From: an uncultured Granulosicoccaceae bacterium
GTDB lineage: Bacteria > Pseudomonadota > Gammaproteobacteria > CALCKW01
Assembly (NCBI GenBank): GCA_937941555.1
Contig: CALDHJ010000344.1
Coordinates: 1-5,806 of the forward strand
DNA length: 5,806 nucleotides
Direction of reading: 5' to 3'
The translations under genes were made by a program, and so were the position numbers. The notes below the pieces were generated by a model, which saw only the letters and a list, made by a program, of their open reading frames with translations, searched no databases and was not told the DNA's origin. Shown here piece by piece: positions 1-5,642 of the stretch (positions within the stretch are counted from its first letter, which is position 1; the number at the start of each line of letters is the position of its first letter).

Positions 1-879
1 ACCACCGCGCTCGGCCGATTGCGCAACCGGCTTGCGAGTTTCTCACTCGCCACAGCCTGCGCGGCGCTCGCGTTGACGCTGCCGATGGTGTTGCTGTTGG
101 TGCTGGGCAGTATCGGCGAGCGGGTAGAGTCCTGGCGCGACAGCTACCACTTCGCCGCCTACCTCGATCCCTCGGTGGACGACGACGCGGGGCAAGCGCT
201 GGCGGACAGCTGGCAGGCACTCGATACGGTCGCCGACGTCAATGTGATCACACGGCAGCAGGCCGCCGACGACTTCGCCCAGGCGACCGGCGCCGGTGAT
301 CTGATCACGGCGCTGGGGAACAACCCGCTGCCGGTCGTCATTCAGGTCTGGCCAGCATCGACGGTTGTAGCGAACGACGCAGTTCCGGACCTCGCGGACC
401 GGCTCGGTGCGTCCGCGGAGGTTGTTGAGATCGACACCGACAGCGCGTGGCTGGATCGGGCCAATGCGCTGCACCGCACGCTGCAACGCGTCACGCTGCT
501 GGTCTGTGCGCTGCTCGCGGTGATCGCCGTCGCGCTGATCGGGAGCGCGGTCAGGCAACAGCTGGTGTCCGTATCCGACGAAATCGCGCTGAGCAAGCTC
601 GTCGGGGCCCGCGACAGCACACTCAGGGCCCCGTTTCTGTTCAGTGGCGCCCTGATCGGGCTGGCCGCGGGCATCCTCGCGATCTGCCTGACCCTGATCG
701 CGCTCGGGGCCCTCGCAGAACCGGTCGCGGGGTTGGCGGCAAGCTACCAGAGTGACTTCCAGCTCGGACAGGTCAGCCTGGGCAATGGCGCCCTGCTCCT
801 GCTCGGTGCGGTCGCCATCGGTGTCACAGGCGCCGCACTGGGCATCGAGTACCGGCTGCGTCGGATTCTGCCGGCTTAA
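1..879 (+). CDS. ftsX: Cell division protein FtsX, ABC-transporter-like membrane subunit (5' end missing)
   Basis: FtsX is the inner-membrane partner of the ATPase FtsE. In gammaproteobacteria FtsEX sits at the division septum and controls septal murein hydrolases through periplasmic EnvC. The frame is open from base 1 to the TAA at 877-879, giving 292 visible residues; E. coli FtsX is about 350, so the N-terminal cytoplasmic part lies outside the window. A TTG at 19 could be read as a start, but the codons before it (TTALGR) fit the usual FtsX lead into TM1, so I treat the gene as partial. In visible-residue numbering, TM1 is about 18-38, a periplasmic domain about 45-155, TM2 about 163-182, the cytoplasmic FtsX signature EIALSKLVGA 194-203 followed by RAPFLFSG, TM3 about 211-236 and TM4 about 262-282. 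The downstream neighbour rpoH agrees with the known ftsY-ftsE-ftsX-rpoH order. No terminator is visible after the stop, so some read-through into rpoH is possible. Confidence 0.93.
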   Translation, partial: TTALGRLRNRLASFSLATACAALALTLPMVLLLVLGSIGERVESWRDSYHFAAYLDPSVDDDAGQALADSWQALDTVADVNVITRQQAADDFAQATGAGDLITALGNNPLPVVIQVWPASTVVANDAVPDLADRLGASAEVVEIDTDSAWLDRANALHRTLQRVTLLVCALLAVIAVALIGSAVRQQLVSVSDEIALSKLVGARDSTLRAPFLFSGALIGLAAGILAICLTLIALGALAEPVAGLAASYQSDFQLGQVSLGNGALLLLGAVAIGVTGAALGIEYRLRRILPA

Positions 880-883
880 TTCA

Positions 884-903
884 TATGTTTACATACGTAT
901 AAG
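884..903 (+). promoter_or_regulatory. AT-rich segment with small inverted repeat, possible weak upstream rpoH promoter
   Basis: Just after the ftsX stop the composition turns AT-rich. TATGT-TT-ACATA (884-895) is a perfect 5+2+5 inverted repeat, and TATAAG (898-903) resembles a sigma-70 -10 hexamer. No convincing -35 lies at the right distance: the best is TTAATT at 876-881, about three matches of six. TTTACA at 888-893 resembles a -35 but lacks a matching -10 downstream. It could be a weak vegetative promoter, an operator for an unknown regulator, or chance. Confidence 0.22.
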
Positions 904-913
904 GGGCTTTCAG

Positions 914-931
914 GCACCTTGCATGCACCTT
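914..931 (+). repeat. GCACCTT direct repeat spaced by one helical turn
   Basis: GCACCTT occurs at 914-920 and again at 925-931, an 11-base period, which would place both copies on the same face of the helix. The palindrome TGCATGCA (920-927) spans the junction. The repeat lies about 27 bases upstream of the predicted sigma-E -35 element at 958, a plausible site for an activator, but I know of no regulator with this recognition sequence. The repeat is directly visible; any function is speculative. Confidence 0.35.
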
Positions 932-957
932 TTGTGTGTTCCGAATCTCCACTTTCG

Positions 958-985
958 GGAACTTCGGCCGCAATTAGCACTCACA
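958..985 (+). promoter_or_regulatory. Predicted sigma-E (RpoE) promoter of rpoH
   Basis: A complete sigma-E -35 element, GGAACTT (958-964), is followed by 16 bases and then TCACA (981-985), which fits the TCNNA core of sigma-E -10 elements. The E. coli rpoH P3 promoter is sigma-E dependent and, as I recall its sequence, also has a GAACTT and a TCTGA separated by 16 bases. Transcription should begin about 5-7 bases after the -10, near 990-992, giving a leader of about 40 bases. The -10 and the start point lie inside the CIRCE operator. A second reading is a weak sigma-70 promoter with TTAGCA (974-979) and TAACAT (998-1003), 18 bases apart, which would also overlap CIRCE. Confidence 0.72.
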
Positions 986-1000
986 GGATGAGAGTGCTAA
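974..1000 (+). promoter_or_regulatory. CIRCE operator (HrcA binding site), perfect 9-9-9 inverted repeat
   Basis: TTAGCACTC (974-982), nine spacer bases (983-991) and GAGTGCTAA (992-1000) match the CIRCE consensus at every arm position and have its standard spacer length. CIRCE is bound by the repressor HrcA, whose folding depends on GroEL, so repression lifts when GroEL is occupied by unfolded protein. The site ends 30 bases before the rpoH ATG, so rpoH is the only plausible target. It covers the -10 element and expected start point of the predicted sigma-E promoter. In any transcript started further upstream the same sequence could fold into a 9-bp hairpin. The hrcA gene is not in the window. 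Confidence 0.96.
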
Positions 1001-1019
1001 CATAGAGCCATAACTTTGC

Positions 1020-1024
1020 AGGAG
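1020..1024 (+). promoter_or_regulatory. rpoH ribosome binding site
   Basis: AGGAG lies six bases before the ATG at 1031. This selects that ATG over the in-frame TTG at 1016, which would sit upstream of the Shine-Dalgarno sequence and lacks one of its own. Confidence 0.85.
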
Positions 1025-1030
1025 TTGGCC

Positions 1031-1897
1031 ATGACAACTGCCTTGATGACCCCGAATTCGATGAACGTACCCGCCGTCGGCAACGACCTCGGCGGCTACT
1101 TCTCGCGCATTGCAGATATCCCCGTGCTGTCTGCAGAGGAAGAGCGTGCGCTGGCCGAGCGCCTGCACGACGACCACGACCTCGAGGCCGCTCGCCTGCT
1201 CATCCTGTCTCAACTGCGCTTTGTGGTGCACATCGCGCGCGGCTACAACGGCTACGGACTGCCGCTTGCCGACCTCGTTCAGGAAGGCAACATCGGTTTG
1301 ATGAAAGCGGTCAAGCGTTTCGACCCGAGCGTTGGCGTGCGCCTGATTTCCTTTGCCGTGCACTGGATCAAGGCGGAGATTCACGAGTTCGTGATCCGCA
1401 ATTGGCGCATCGTCAAGATCGCGACCACCAAAGCACAGCGCAAGCTGTTCTTCCGCCTGCGCAGCAGCAAGAAGCGCCTTGGCTGGTTCAACAACGCCGA
1501 AGTGGACGCGGTCGCCAATGACCTGGGCGTGACGCCCGGTCAGGTGCTCGAGATGGAGCGTCGCCTGGCGAGCCAGGACGCGGCATTCGATGGCTATCAG
1601 GACGATGAAGACACGCTCAGCCCGGCGCCTGCTCAATACCTCCGTCAGGAGGGTGCAGACCCGGCGGCCCTGCTCGAGGCAGAGGACAGCGAGAACGACC
1701 AGAATGCGCGCCTGGGTGATGCCATGGCCGATCTCGACGACCGAAGCCGCGACATCGTGACTCGCCGCTGGCTCGCCGAAAACAAGGCGACGCTGCAAGA
1801 CCTCGCAAATGAGTACGACGTCTCGGCCGAGCGCATCCGCCAGATCGAGAAAAACGCGATGCTCAAAATGCGCAAGGCGATTGCGACACTCGCGTAA
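1031..1897 (+). CDS. rpoH: RNA polymerase heat-shock sigma factor RpoH (sigma-32)
   Basis: RpoH directs RNA polymerase to heat-shock promoters (chaperones, proteases). The product is 288 residues, close to the 284 of E. coli. Region 1.2 is around 14-45. Region 2 runs about 62-135, with the core-binding and -10 recognition segments ending in [16 protein letters not shown]. The RpoH box QRKLFFRLR (136-144) separates RpoH from other group 2/3 sigma factors and is one residue from the E. coli QRKLFFNLR. Region 3 follows with GWFN at 151-154. The region 4.2 helix-turn-helix is about 254-277, with the [14 protein letters not shown] signature. The ATG at 1031 has an AGGAG six bases upstream. The gene follows ftsX, as in E. 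coli. Control is probably by the sigma-E promoter and the CIRCE site directly upstream; post-translational control by DnaK and FtsH is known for the family but cannot be read from this sequence. The gene is monocistronic, ending at a strong terminator. Confidence 0.97.
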   Translation: MTTALMTPNSMNVPAVGNDLGGYFSRIADIPVLSAEEERALAERLHDDHDLEAARLLILSQLRFVVHIARGYNGYGLPLADLVQEGNIGLMKAVKRFDPSVGVRLISFAVHWIKAEIHEFVIRNWRIVKIATTKAQRKLFFRLRSSKKRLGWFNNAEVDAVANDLGVTPGQVLEMERRLASQDAAFDGYQDDEDTLSPAPAQYLRQEGADPAALLEAEDSENDQNARLGDAMADLDDRSRDIVTRRWLAENKATLQDLANEYDVSAERIRQIEKNAMLKMRKAIATLA

Positions 1898-1917
1898 TCG
1901 CCCCCGCTGCTGTCAAG

Positions 1918-1945
1918 AAGCCCGCCCGTCGGCGGGCTTTTTTTT
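1918..1945 (+). terminator. Rho-independent terminator of rpoH, shared by the convergent - strand operon
   Basis: The stem AAGCCCGCC (1918-1926) pairs perfectly with GGCGGGCTT (1931-1939) around a CGTC loop, and a run of eight T (1938-1945) follows 21 bases after the rpoH stop. In the + direction this is a strong intrinsic terminator. Read from the - strand, the same hairpin is followed only by an interrupted TTCTTG, so it should stop the convergent operon less efficiently. No other terminator is visible between 1898 and 1978. Confidence 0.95.
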
Positions 1946-1978
1946 GTGCGCGGGTGACCTACTCGCCGTCGCGCGTCG

Positions 1979-2200
1979 TCAGTTTTTCCACTTGATCTGA
2001 AATTCGATTTCTTCCTCGCCATCGCCACGCTCGTGCTCGATGTTGTACTGCGCGCGAACCGGCACGTAAATGCGCTCGCCGGCGATCTGGATTTCGAACT
2101 TGTCGCCGTTCTCGAGCGCGTCGGCGAGGCGGCGGAGTTTGTCGATGAACTGATCGAGCGGATAGTCCTTCTCGATGTCGCGTTCCGGTTTGTCAGACAT
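1979..2200 (-). CDS. Small amphi-Trp-type domain protein, function unknown
   Basis: This is a 73-residue acidic, soluble protein with no signal peptide or membrane segment. A short charged N-terminus (1-12) leads into an amphipathic helix (about 14-31, PLDQFIDKLRRLADALENG), then beta-strand-like segments (FEIQIAGERIYVPV, 35-48) and a C-terminal acidic strand ending GEEEIEFQIKWKN. That arrangement, with the final E-x-E-I-E-F-x-x-K-W, is what I recall of the amphi-Trp domain family of small bacterial proteins, whose function is not established to my knowledge. The ATG has CTCCT on the + strand (2210-2214, AGGAG in the gene's direction) nine bases upstream, inside the end of the preceding gene, and starts three bases after that gene's TGA, so translation is probably coupled. 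It is the last gene of the operon. The gene call is firm; the family assignment is by pattern only. Confidence 0.85.
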   Translation of the reverse strand: MSDKPERDIEKDYPLDQFIDKLRRLADALENGDKFEIQIAGERIYVPVRAQYNIEHERGDGEEEIEFQIKWKN

Positions 2201-2203
2201 GGC

Positions 2204-3088
2204 TCAAGGCTCCTGGGTGGGGGAATCGGTGAAAGCCGCAATAGCCTCTTGGAAAAAGGGCATCCGTTTGTAGGCGCTGAACGCCGCCGGCATGGCGGCG
2301 ACATCGTCGCGCAGTTGCACCGCCGCACCGGGTATCGACGCGATCACTTCAAACGGCACAACGTAAATTCTCACAGTGAACACAATGGCACCGGTCGTGG
2401 GCAAGCGGCGCAGCGTCTGGCGCTCGACCCGATAGTGCAAGGCGTCGACCGGCTCGTCCGCTCCCGGGAATTCCGCAAGCGATGCGTCGCTCTGCAACGA
2501 CCAGTTGAACCGTTCAACCGGGTGTTCAGGCCGCAGGTGGTTAAGAAACCGGTCAATGCGATCACCCAAACGTGGGTTCAGCTCGGGCACCGGCGCGTGA
2601 ATCGCGTGCATGGGTTGGCCCAGTTTCTCAGCCAGCGACCACCGACTGGGCAGGCAAAGACTGCCCGCAGTCAGACGATAGGCCGTGTCGTCGTGCGGCT
2701 GAAGAATCAACAGGTCTTCTTGAATCCAGGTCGACAATTCGAAGAGCGACGGCCGGTCAGACCCTTCGAGGCGGGTAGCACTCGGCGTGTGACACAGCGC
2801 GCCGTCGCCAGATTCCTGGAAATGGTCGGCATGGTGGGCCAGGAGGTGCGCGCGCAACAGCTGCGAAAGCTCGGCTACGGCCTCGTCGGCTTCGGGCAAT
2901 TGCGCGTAGACGCGCGCGAGATCCGCTGCGCCCAGCGCGAGCTTGTGCTCGCGGTATCTTTCCCAGCTGCGATCGACCTGCAACCAGTGTGATGCGGCCA
3001 TGGGCGCCAGTCCCATACGCAGGTTCGGGCCGTCGAGGTGCGGCACGTAGGCACGCGGTGCGCCGGTCGCGTGATCAGAGGTGCTCAC
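2204..3088 (-). CDS. DUF3445 family protein, heme-dependent oxidative N-demethylase alpha-subunit-like
   Basis: This is a predicted 294-residue cytoplasmic protein with no membrane segment. It carries what I recognise as the DUF3445 signature blocks: GLAPM (26-30), QEDLLIL (123-129), AGSLCLPSRWSLAEKLG (141-157), IHAPVPELNPRLGDRIDRF (163-181), FNWSL (194-198) and LRRLPTTGAIVFTVRIY (226-242). A described member is the alpha subunit of the heme-dependent dimethylamine N-demethylase of Pseudomonas mendocina, in which a PAS-type domain binds heme; that enzyme also needs flavin/iron-sulfur and folate-binding subunits. None of those genes is present here, so activity as a demethylase is unproven and the substrate unknown. 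The GTG start at 3088 is chosen because it overlaps the ctaB TGA (GTGA, 3085-3088) and leaves a natural N-terminus; the frame stays open upstream to 3232, but only antisense-free overlap with ctaB is gained. There is no clear Shine-Dalgarno, so it probably relies on coupling to ctaB. Confidence 0.87.
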   Translation of the reverse strand: MSTSDHATGAPRAYVPHLDGPNLRMGLAPMAASHWLQVDRSWERYREHKLALGAADLARVYAQLPEADEAVAELSQLLRAHLLAHHADHFQESGDGALCHTPSATRLEGSDRPSLFELSTWIQEDLLILQPHDDTAYRLTAGSLCLPSRWSLAEKLGQPMHAIHAPVPELNPRLGDRIDRFLNHLRPEHPVERFNWSLQSDASLAEFPGADEPVDALHYRVERQTLRRLPTTGAIVFTVRIYVVPFEVIASIPGAAVQLRDDVAAMPAAFSAYKRMPFFQEAIAAFTDSPTQEP

Positions 3089-4002
3089 GCGAAGGTGCGT
3101 TCGAGCACCGGCAGGTAATGGTCCACGAGCAATACCGCAAAGAGTCCCATCAGGTATTTGATCGACACCCAGAAGGTGATCATGGGTTGCTGTGCGTCGT
3201 CCTCGTTCTTGTAGAGGAGAATGCAATGCCACAGGAACCAGGCGTCGAGCACCAGCGTACCGAGCAGATAGGGTGCGTTGCTCATGCCGATCAAAAATGG
3301 CGCGACGGTTACCGGCACGAGCAGGATTGCGTAGAGCAGCACGTGCAGCCGGGTGTAGGCGGTGCCGTGGGTGACAGGCAACATCGGGATCTCGACCTTT
3401 GCGTAATCGTTGCGCCGGTGGATCGCGAGCGCCCAGAAATGTGGCGGTGTCCAGACGAAGACGATGAGCGCGAGCAACAGGGGTTCTGCGGTCACTTCAC
3501 CGGTCACCGCGGCCCAGCCCAGCACCGGGGGCATCGCGCCCGCGAGACCGCCGATCACGATGTTTTGGGGCGAGGCACGTTTGAGGTAGAGCGTGTAAAC
3601 CACCGCATAGCCGATCAGCGAGAGGAACGTCAGCCACGCGGTCAGAAAGTTGTTGAACACCACCAGAATTGCCATGCCCAAGGCCCCGATCGCGAGCGCA
3701 AACACCAGGACATCCCGCGAGCTGAGCGCGCCTTGCGGTATCGGGCGGTGGCGGGTTCGCGCCATCTTCGCATCGGCCTGCTGGTCGATGAGGTGATTCA
3801 GGGCAGCTGCCGAGGCGCTGGCGAGACCAATGCCGAGCGTGCCGGTGATCGCGGGCAACCACGGCACCATGCCGGGCGTCGACAACGCCATGCCGACCAC
3901 TGCCGTGAACACCAGCAGCAGCACCACGTTCGGTTTCGTCAGTTCGAGGTAGTCCCGCCACGTGCGGGTGTTACCTGCCGTTGTTTCCACAGCCACAGAC
4001 AC
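3085..4002 (-). CDS. ctaB: Heme O synthase (protoheme IX farnesyltransferase)
   Basis: CtaB (CyoE/COX10 family) is an inner-membrane UbiA-type prenyltransferase that adds a farnesyl group to protoheme IX, giving heme O for heme-copper oxidases. The 305-residue product is of normal family length and has about eight to nine hydrophobic segments. The first Asp-rich prenyl-diphosphate motif is N69-x3-D73-x3-D77 within NHLIDQQADAKMARTRHRP. The loop KRASPQNIVIGGLAGAMPPV (141-160) and the second conserved region WTPPHFWALAIHRRNDYAKV (184-203) are characteristic. The first codon (4002) is GTG; residues 3 and 5 are also GTG, and AAGGTG just upstream of them could serve residue 5 as a Shine-Dalgarno, so the true start may be up to four codons later. 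It lies 14 bases after ctaA and overlaps the following gene by four bases. Because ctaA is adjacent, its heme O is probably used for heme A; hence ctaB rather than cyoE. Confidence 0.96.
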   Translation of the reverse strand: MSVAVETTAGNTRTWRDYLELTKPNVVLLLVFTAVVGMALSTPGMVPWLPAITGTLGIGLASASAAALNHLIDQQADAKMARTRHRPIPQGALSSRDVLVFALAIGALGMAILVVFNNFLTAWLTFLSLIGYAVVYTLYLKRASPQNIVIGGLAGAMPPVLGWAAVTGEVTAEPLLLALIVFVWTPPHFWALAIHRRNDYAKVEIPMLPVTHGTAYTRLHVLLYAILLVPVTVAPFLIGMSNAPYLLGTLVLDAWFLWHCILLYKNEDDAQQPMITFWVSIKYLMGLFAVLLVDHYLPVLERTFA

Positions 4003-4016
4003 CTTGATTGGACAGC

Positions 4017-5027
4017 CTAGGCGCCCGACTGTCTTCGGGCCCGATACAGCAGCGTCACCAGTGTGACCACCAGCAGCGCAGCACCGCCATTGTGCGCTGT
4101 TGCGACGCTAAGCGGCAAATGGAACACAATGTTACTGATCCCGAGCCCCACTTGCAGGGCCAGCACGCCGAGCAACATCCGACCGAGTGCCGCATCGCGA
4201 CGCTGATCGGCGCGTTTGATCACCGCAAAAGCCGCCAACGCAATCACCAAGGTGGCGACGATGGCGCCGATGCGGTGGCTGATATGGATTGCGACACGGG
4301 ATTCGTTGGCGAGTACCCCGCCTTCGTAGTCCACCCCGACACCGCGCCAGATCTGGAAGGCGTCGTCGAAGTTCATCGCCGGCCACCACTGGCCCTGACA
4401 GGTCGGGAAGTCCGGGCAGCTCAGCGCGGCGTAGTTGGTGCTGGTCCAGCCACCGAGGAAGATCTGCCCGGCGAGCACCACCAGCGCGAGCCACAGAACC
4501 GGCCGCGTGCGCTGCAGCTGGGTGTTCGCATCCGCTCCGGGCACCGACGGCCGCTCGGCGCGGCTGTTGCGCAAGTAGAAGATCCACAACAGGCTGAGCG
4601 TGGTCAGCCCACCAAAGAGGTGTGCTGTGACCACAGCGGGTTTGACCAGCAGGGTTACCGTCCACATGCCGAGCATGCCCTGGAAGATCACGAGCGCGAG
4701 CAGAGCCACTGCGAGCCCGAGCGGCGCGCCCTCCTGGCGGTGACGCCACGAGAGCAAGACCATGCCGATGATCAGCAGACCGAGCAATGCCGCGACATAG
4801 CGGTGGATCATCTCCTTCCAGGCTTTGACGATCTCGACGGGGCGCTCGGGGTAGGCCTCGTTTGCAGCGGCGATCTCCTCGCCCTGGGGAACCGTGATCG
4901 TGCCGTAGCAACCAGGCCAGTCCGGGCAGCCGAGGCCCGCGTCAGACAGGCGTACCCAGGCGCCCAACACAATCACGATGAACGCCATCACGGCGCCACA
5001 CAACGACAGTCGAGACAACAGTTTCAT
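4017..5027 (-). CDS. ctaA: Heme A synthase (COX15/CtaA family)
   Basis: CtaA oxidises the C8 methyl group of heme O to a formyl group, producing heme A for aa3-type cytochrome c oxidases. The 336-residue product shows two homologous four-helix halves. Candidate heme ligands are H75 (EMIHRYVA) and H136 (VTAHLFGG) in the first half and H251 (HISHRIGA) and H312 (ATAHNGGA) in the second. Both halves carry a periplasmic cysteine pair, C34/C40 (GCPDWPGC) and C204/C210 (SCPDFPTC), as in the Bacillus type of the enzyme and unlike the cysteine-free alphaproteobacterial type. E72, just before H75, may correspond to the catalytic glutamate region of the family. The ATG starts three bases after the TAA of the SCO-like gene, with only a weak Shine-Dalgarno (CGGAT), so coupling is likely. 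ctaB follows after 14 bases. Confidence 0.95.
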   Translation of the reverse strand: MKLLSRLSLCGAVMAFIVIVLGAWVRLSDAGLGCPDWPGCYGTITVPQGEEIAAANEAYPERPVEIVKAWKEMIHRYVAALLGLLIIGMVLLSWRHRQEGAPLGLAVALLALVIFQGMLGMWTVTLLVKPAVVTAHLFGGLTTLSLLWIFYLRNSRAERPSVPGADANTQLQRTRPVLWLALVVLAGQIFLGGWTSTNYAALSCPDFPTCQGQWWPAMNFDDAFQIWRGVGVDYEGGVLANESRVAIHISHRIGAIVATLVIALAAFAVIKRADQRRDAALGRMLLGVLALQVGLGISNIVFHLPLSVATAHNGGAALLVVTLVTLLYRARRQSGA

Positions 5028-5030
5028 GGT

Positions 5031-5642
5031 TTATCCGATCCGCGAGGCTTTGAGCAGCACTTTGATGTCTTTCAACATCGATTTGGCCGGGATGTCAGCG
5101 GGAAAGCGCATCATCAAGTTGCCGAATGGGTCGACCAGATAGAACTGGCCGGGCGTTGAAAACACCTCTTCGCCGACAGCGTTCGACACACGGGTACGCA
5201 GTCCGTCACCGTCGGCGTCAGCGCCGGCGTAAAGCAACTGGACGTGTTCCTCCTGAAGCGCCTCAGCGGGTTCCGTATCACTGACCAATAACCGTCTGAC
5301 GCGGTACATCTCGCGCCCGAGCATCACCCGCACCTGGCGGCTGAAATAGAGGCGCTCTTCACAGGCGGCGTCGCAGGCGCCGTCGTTGAAGTACACCAGG
5401 GTCCAGTGACGCTGCAGACCGGTTTCATCGACCGGGGCCTTGTCGCCGAGCGCGCCCTGGTCAAATTCCCCGAGCGGCACTGCCGGCTCGAGCAACACGC
5501 CATTGGCTTTGCTGGCAAAGATGCCACCTTGTTTGACGTTCTGGAAGTACAGGGTCGCGCCACCATAGGGCACGGCAAAACAGGCGATCACCGCGATCAG
5601 TTTCAGTCGGCTGCGCCACAGATTGGGCTTGTCGTCGCTCAT
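5031..5642 (-). CDS. Membrane-anchored thioredoxin-like (SCO-like) protein of the cytochrome oxidase assembly cluster
   Basis: The 203-residue product has a short charged N-terminus, one membrane segment (about 14-33) and a periplasmic domain. The core WTLVYFNDGACDAAC (80-94) is a thioredoxin-fold strand leading into a CxxxC motif, C90 and C94, spaced like the copper-binding cysteines of SCO1. The C-terminal QFYLVDPFGNLMMRFP (166-181) matches the late strand pair of SCO/thioredoxin-like proteins. The SCO histidine ligand expected about eleven residues before the DPxG glycine is not seen; my alignment puts T163 there. It resembles the unnamed protein that sits between SURF1 and ctaA in Pseudomonas-type clusters and may act in Cu_A or disulfide maturation, which is inference. 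The ATG at 5642 has GGAG (complement of 5648-5651) five bases upstream and overlaps the SURF1 stop as ATGA. The frame extends upstream to 5783, but that part overlaps SURF1. Confidence 0.85.
   Translation of the reverse strand: MSDDKPNLWRSRLKLIAVIACFAVPYGGATLYFQNVKQGGIFASKANGVLLEPAVPLGEFDQGALGDKAPVDETGLQRHWTLVYFNDGACDAACEERLYFSRQVRVMLGREMYRVRRLLVSDTEPAEALQEEHVQLLYAGADADGDGLRTRVSNAVGEEVFSTPGQFYLVDPFGNLMMRFPADIPAKSMLKDIKVLLKASRIG

Noticed and set aside
974..1000. Reading the inverted repeat before rpoH as a terminator of ftsX.
   Set aside because: It has no T tract after the stem and matches the CIRCE consensus at every arm position, so an operator is the better explanation.
1016..1030. Upstream TTG start for rpoH adding five residues.
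   Set aside because: The AGGAG at 1020-1024 lies inside that extension and is well placed for the ATG at 1031, which also matches the family N-terminus.
974..1798. Long open frame on the - strand opposite rpoH.
   Set aside because: It is antisense to an unmistakable rpoH, has no recognisable domain, and its stop would fall in the CIRCE element.
3089..3232. N-terminal extension of the DUF3445 gene to an ATG at 3232.
   Set aside because: The extra 48 codons lie wholly within ctaB in another frame and look like low-complexity shadow sequence. The GTG overlapping the ctaB stop is the natural start.
4001..4016. A promoter or regulatory site in the gap between ctaA and ctaB.
   Set aside because: The gap is only 14 bases and shows no -10/-35 pattern; it fits a normal intra-operon spacer.
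2033..5159. Long open frames on the + strand opposite the oxidase operon (about 2033-2992, 2989-4020 and 4008-5159).
   Set aside because: They are antisense to well-recognised genes (DUF3445, ctaB, ctaA). Their translations are rich in Arg, His, Gln and Glu with no family motifs, as expected from the shadow of GC-rich codon use.
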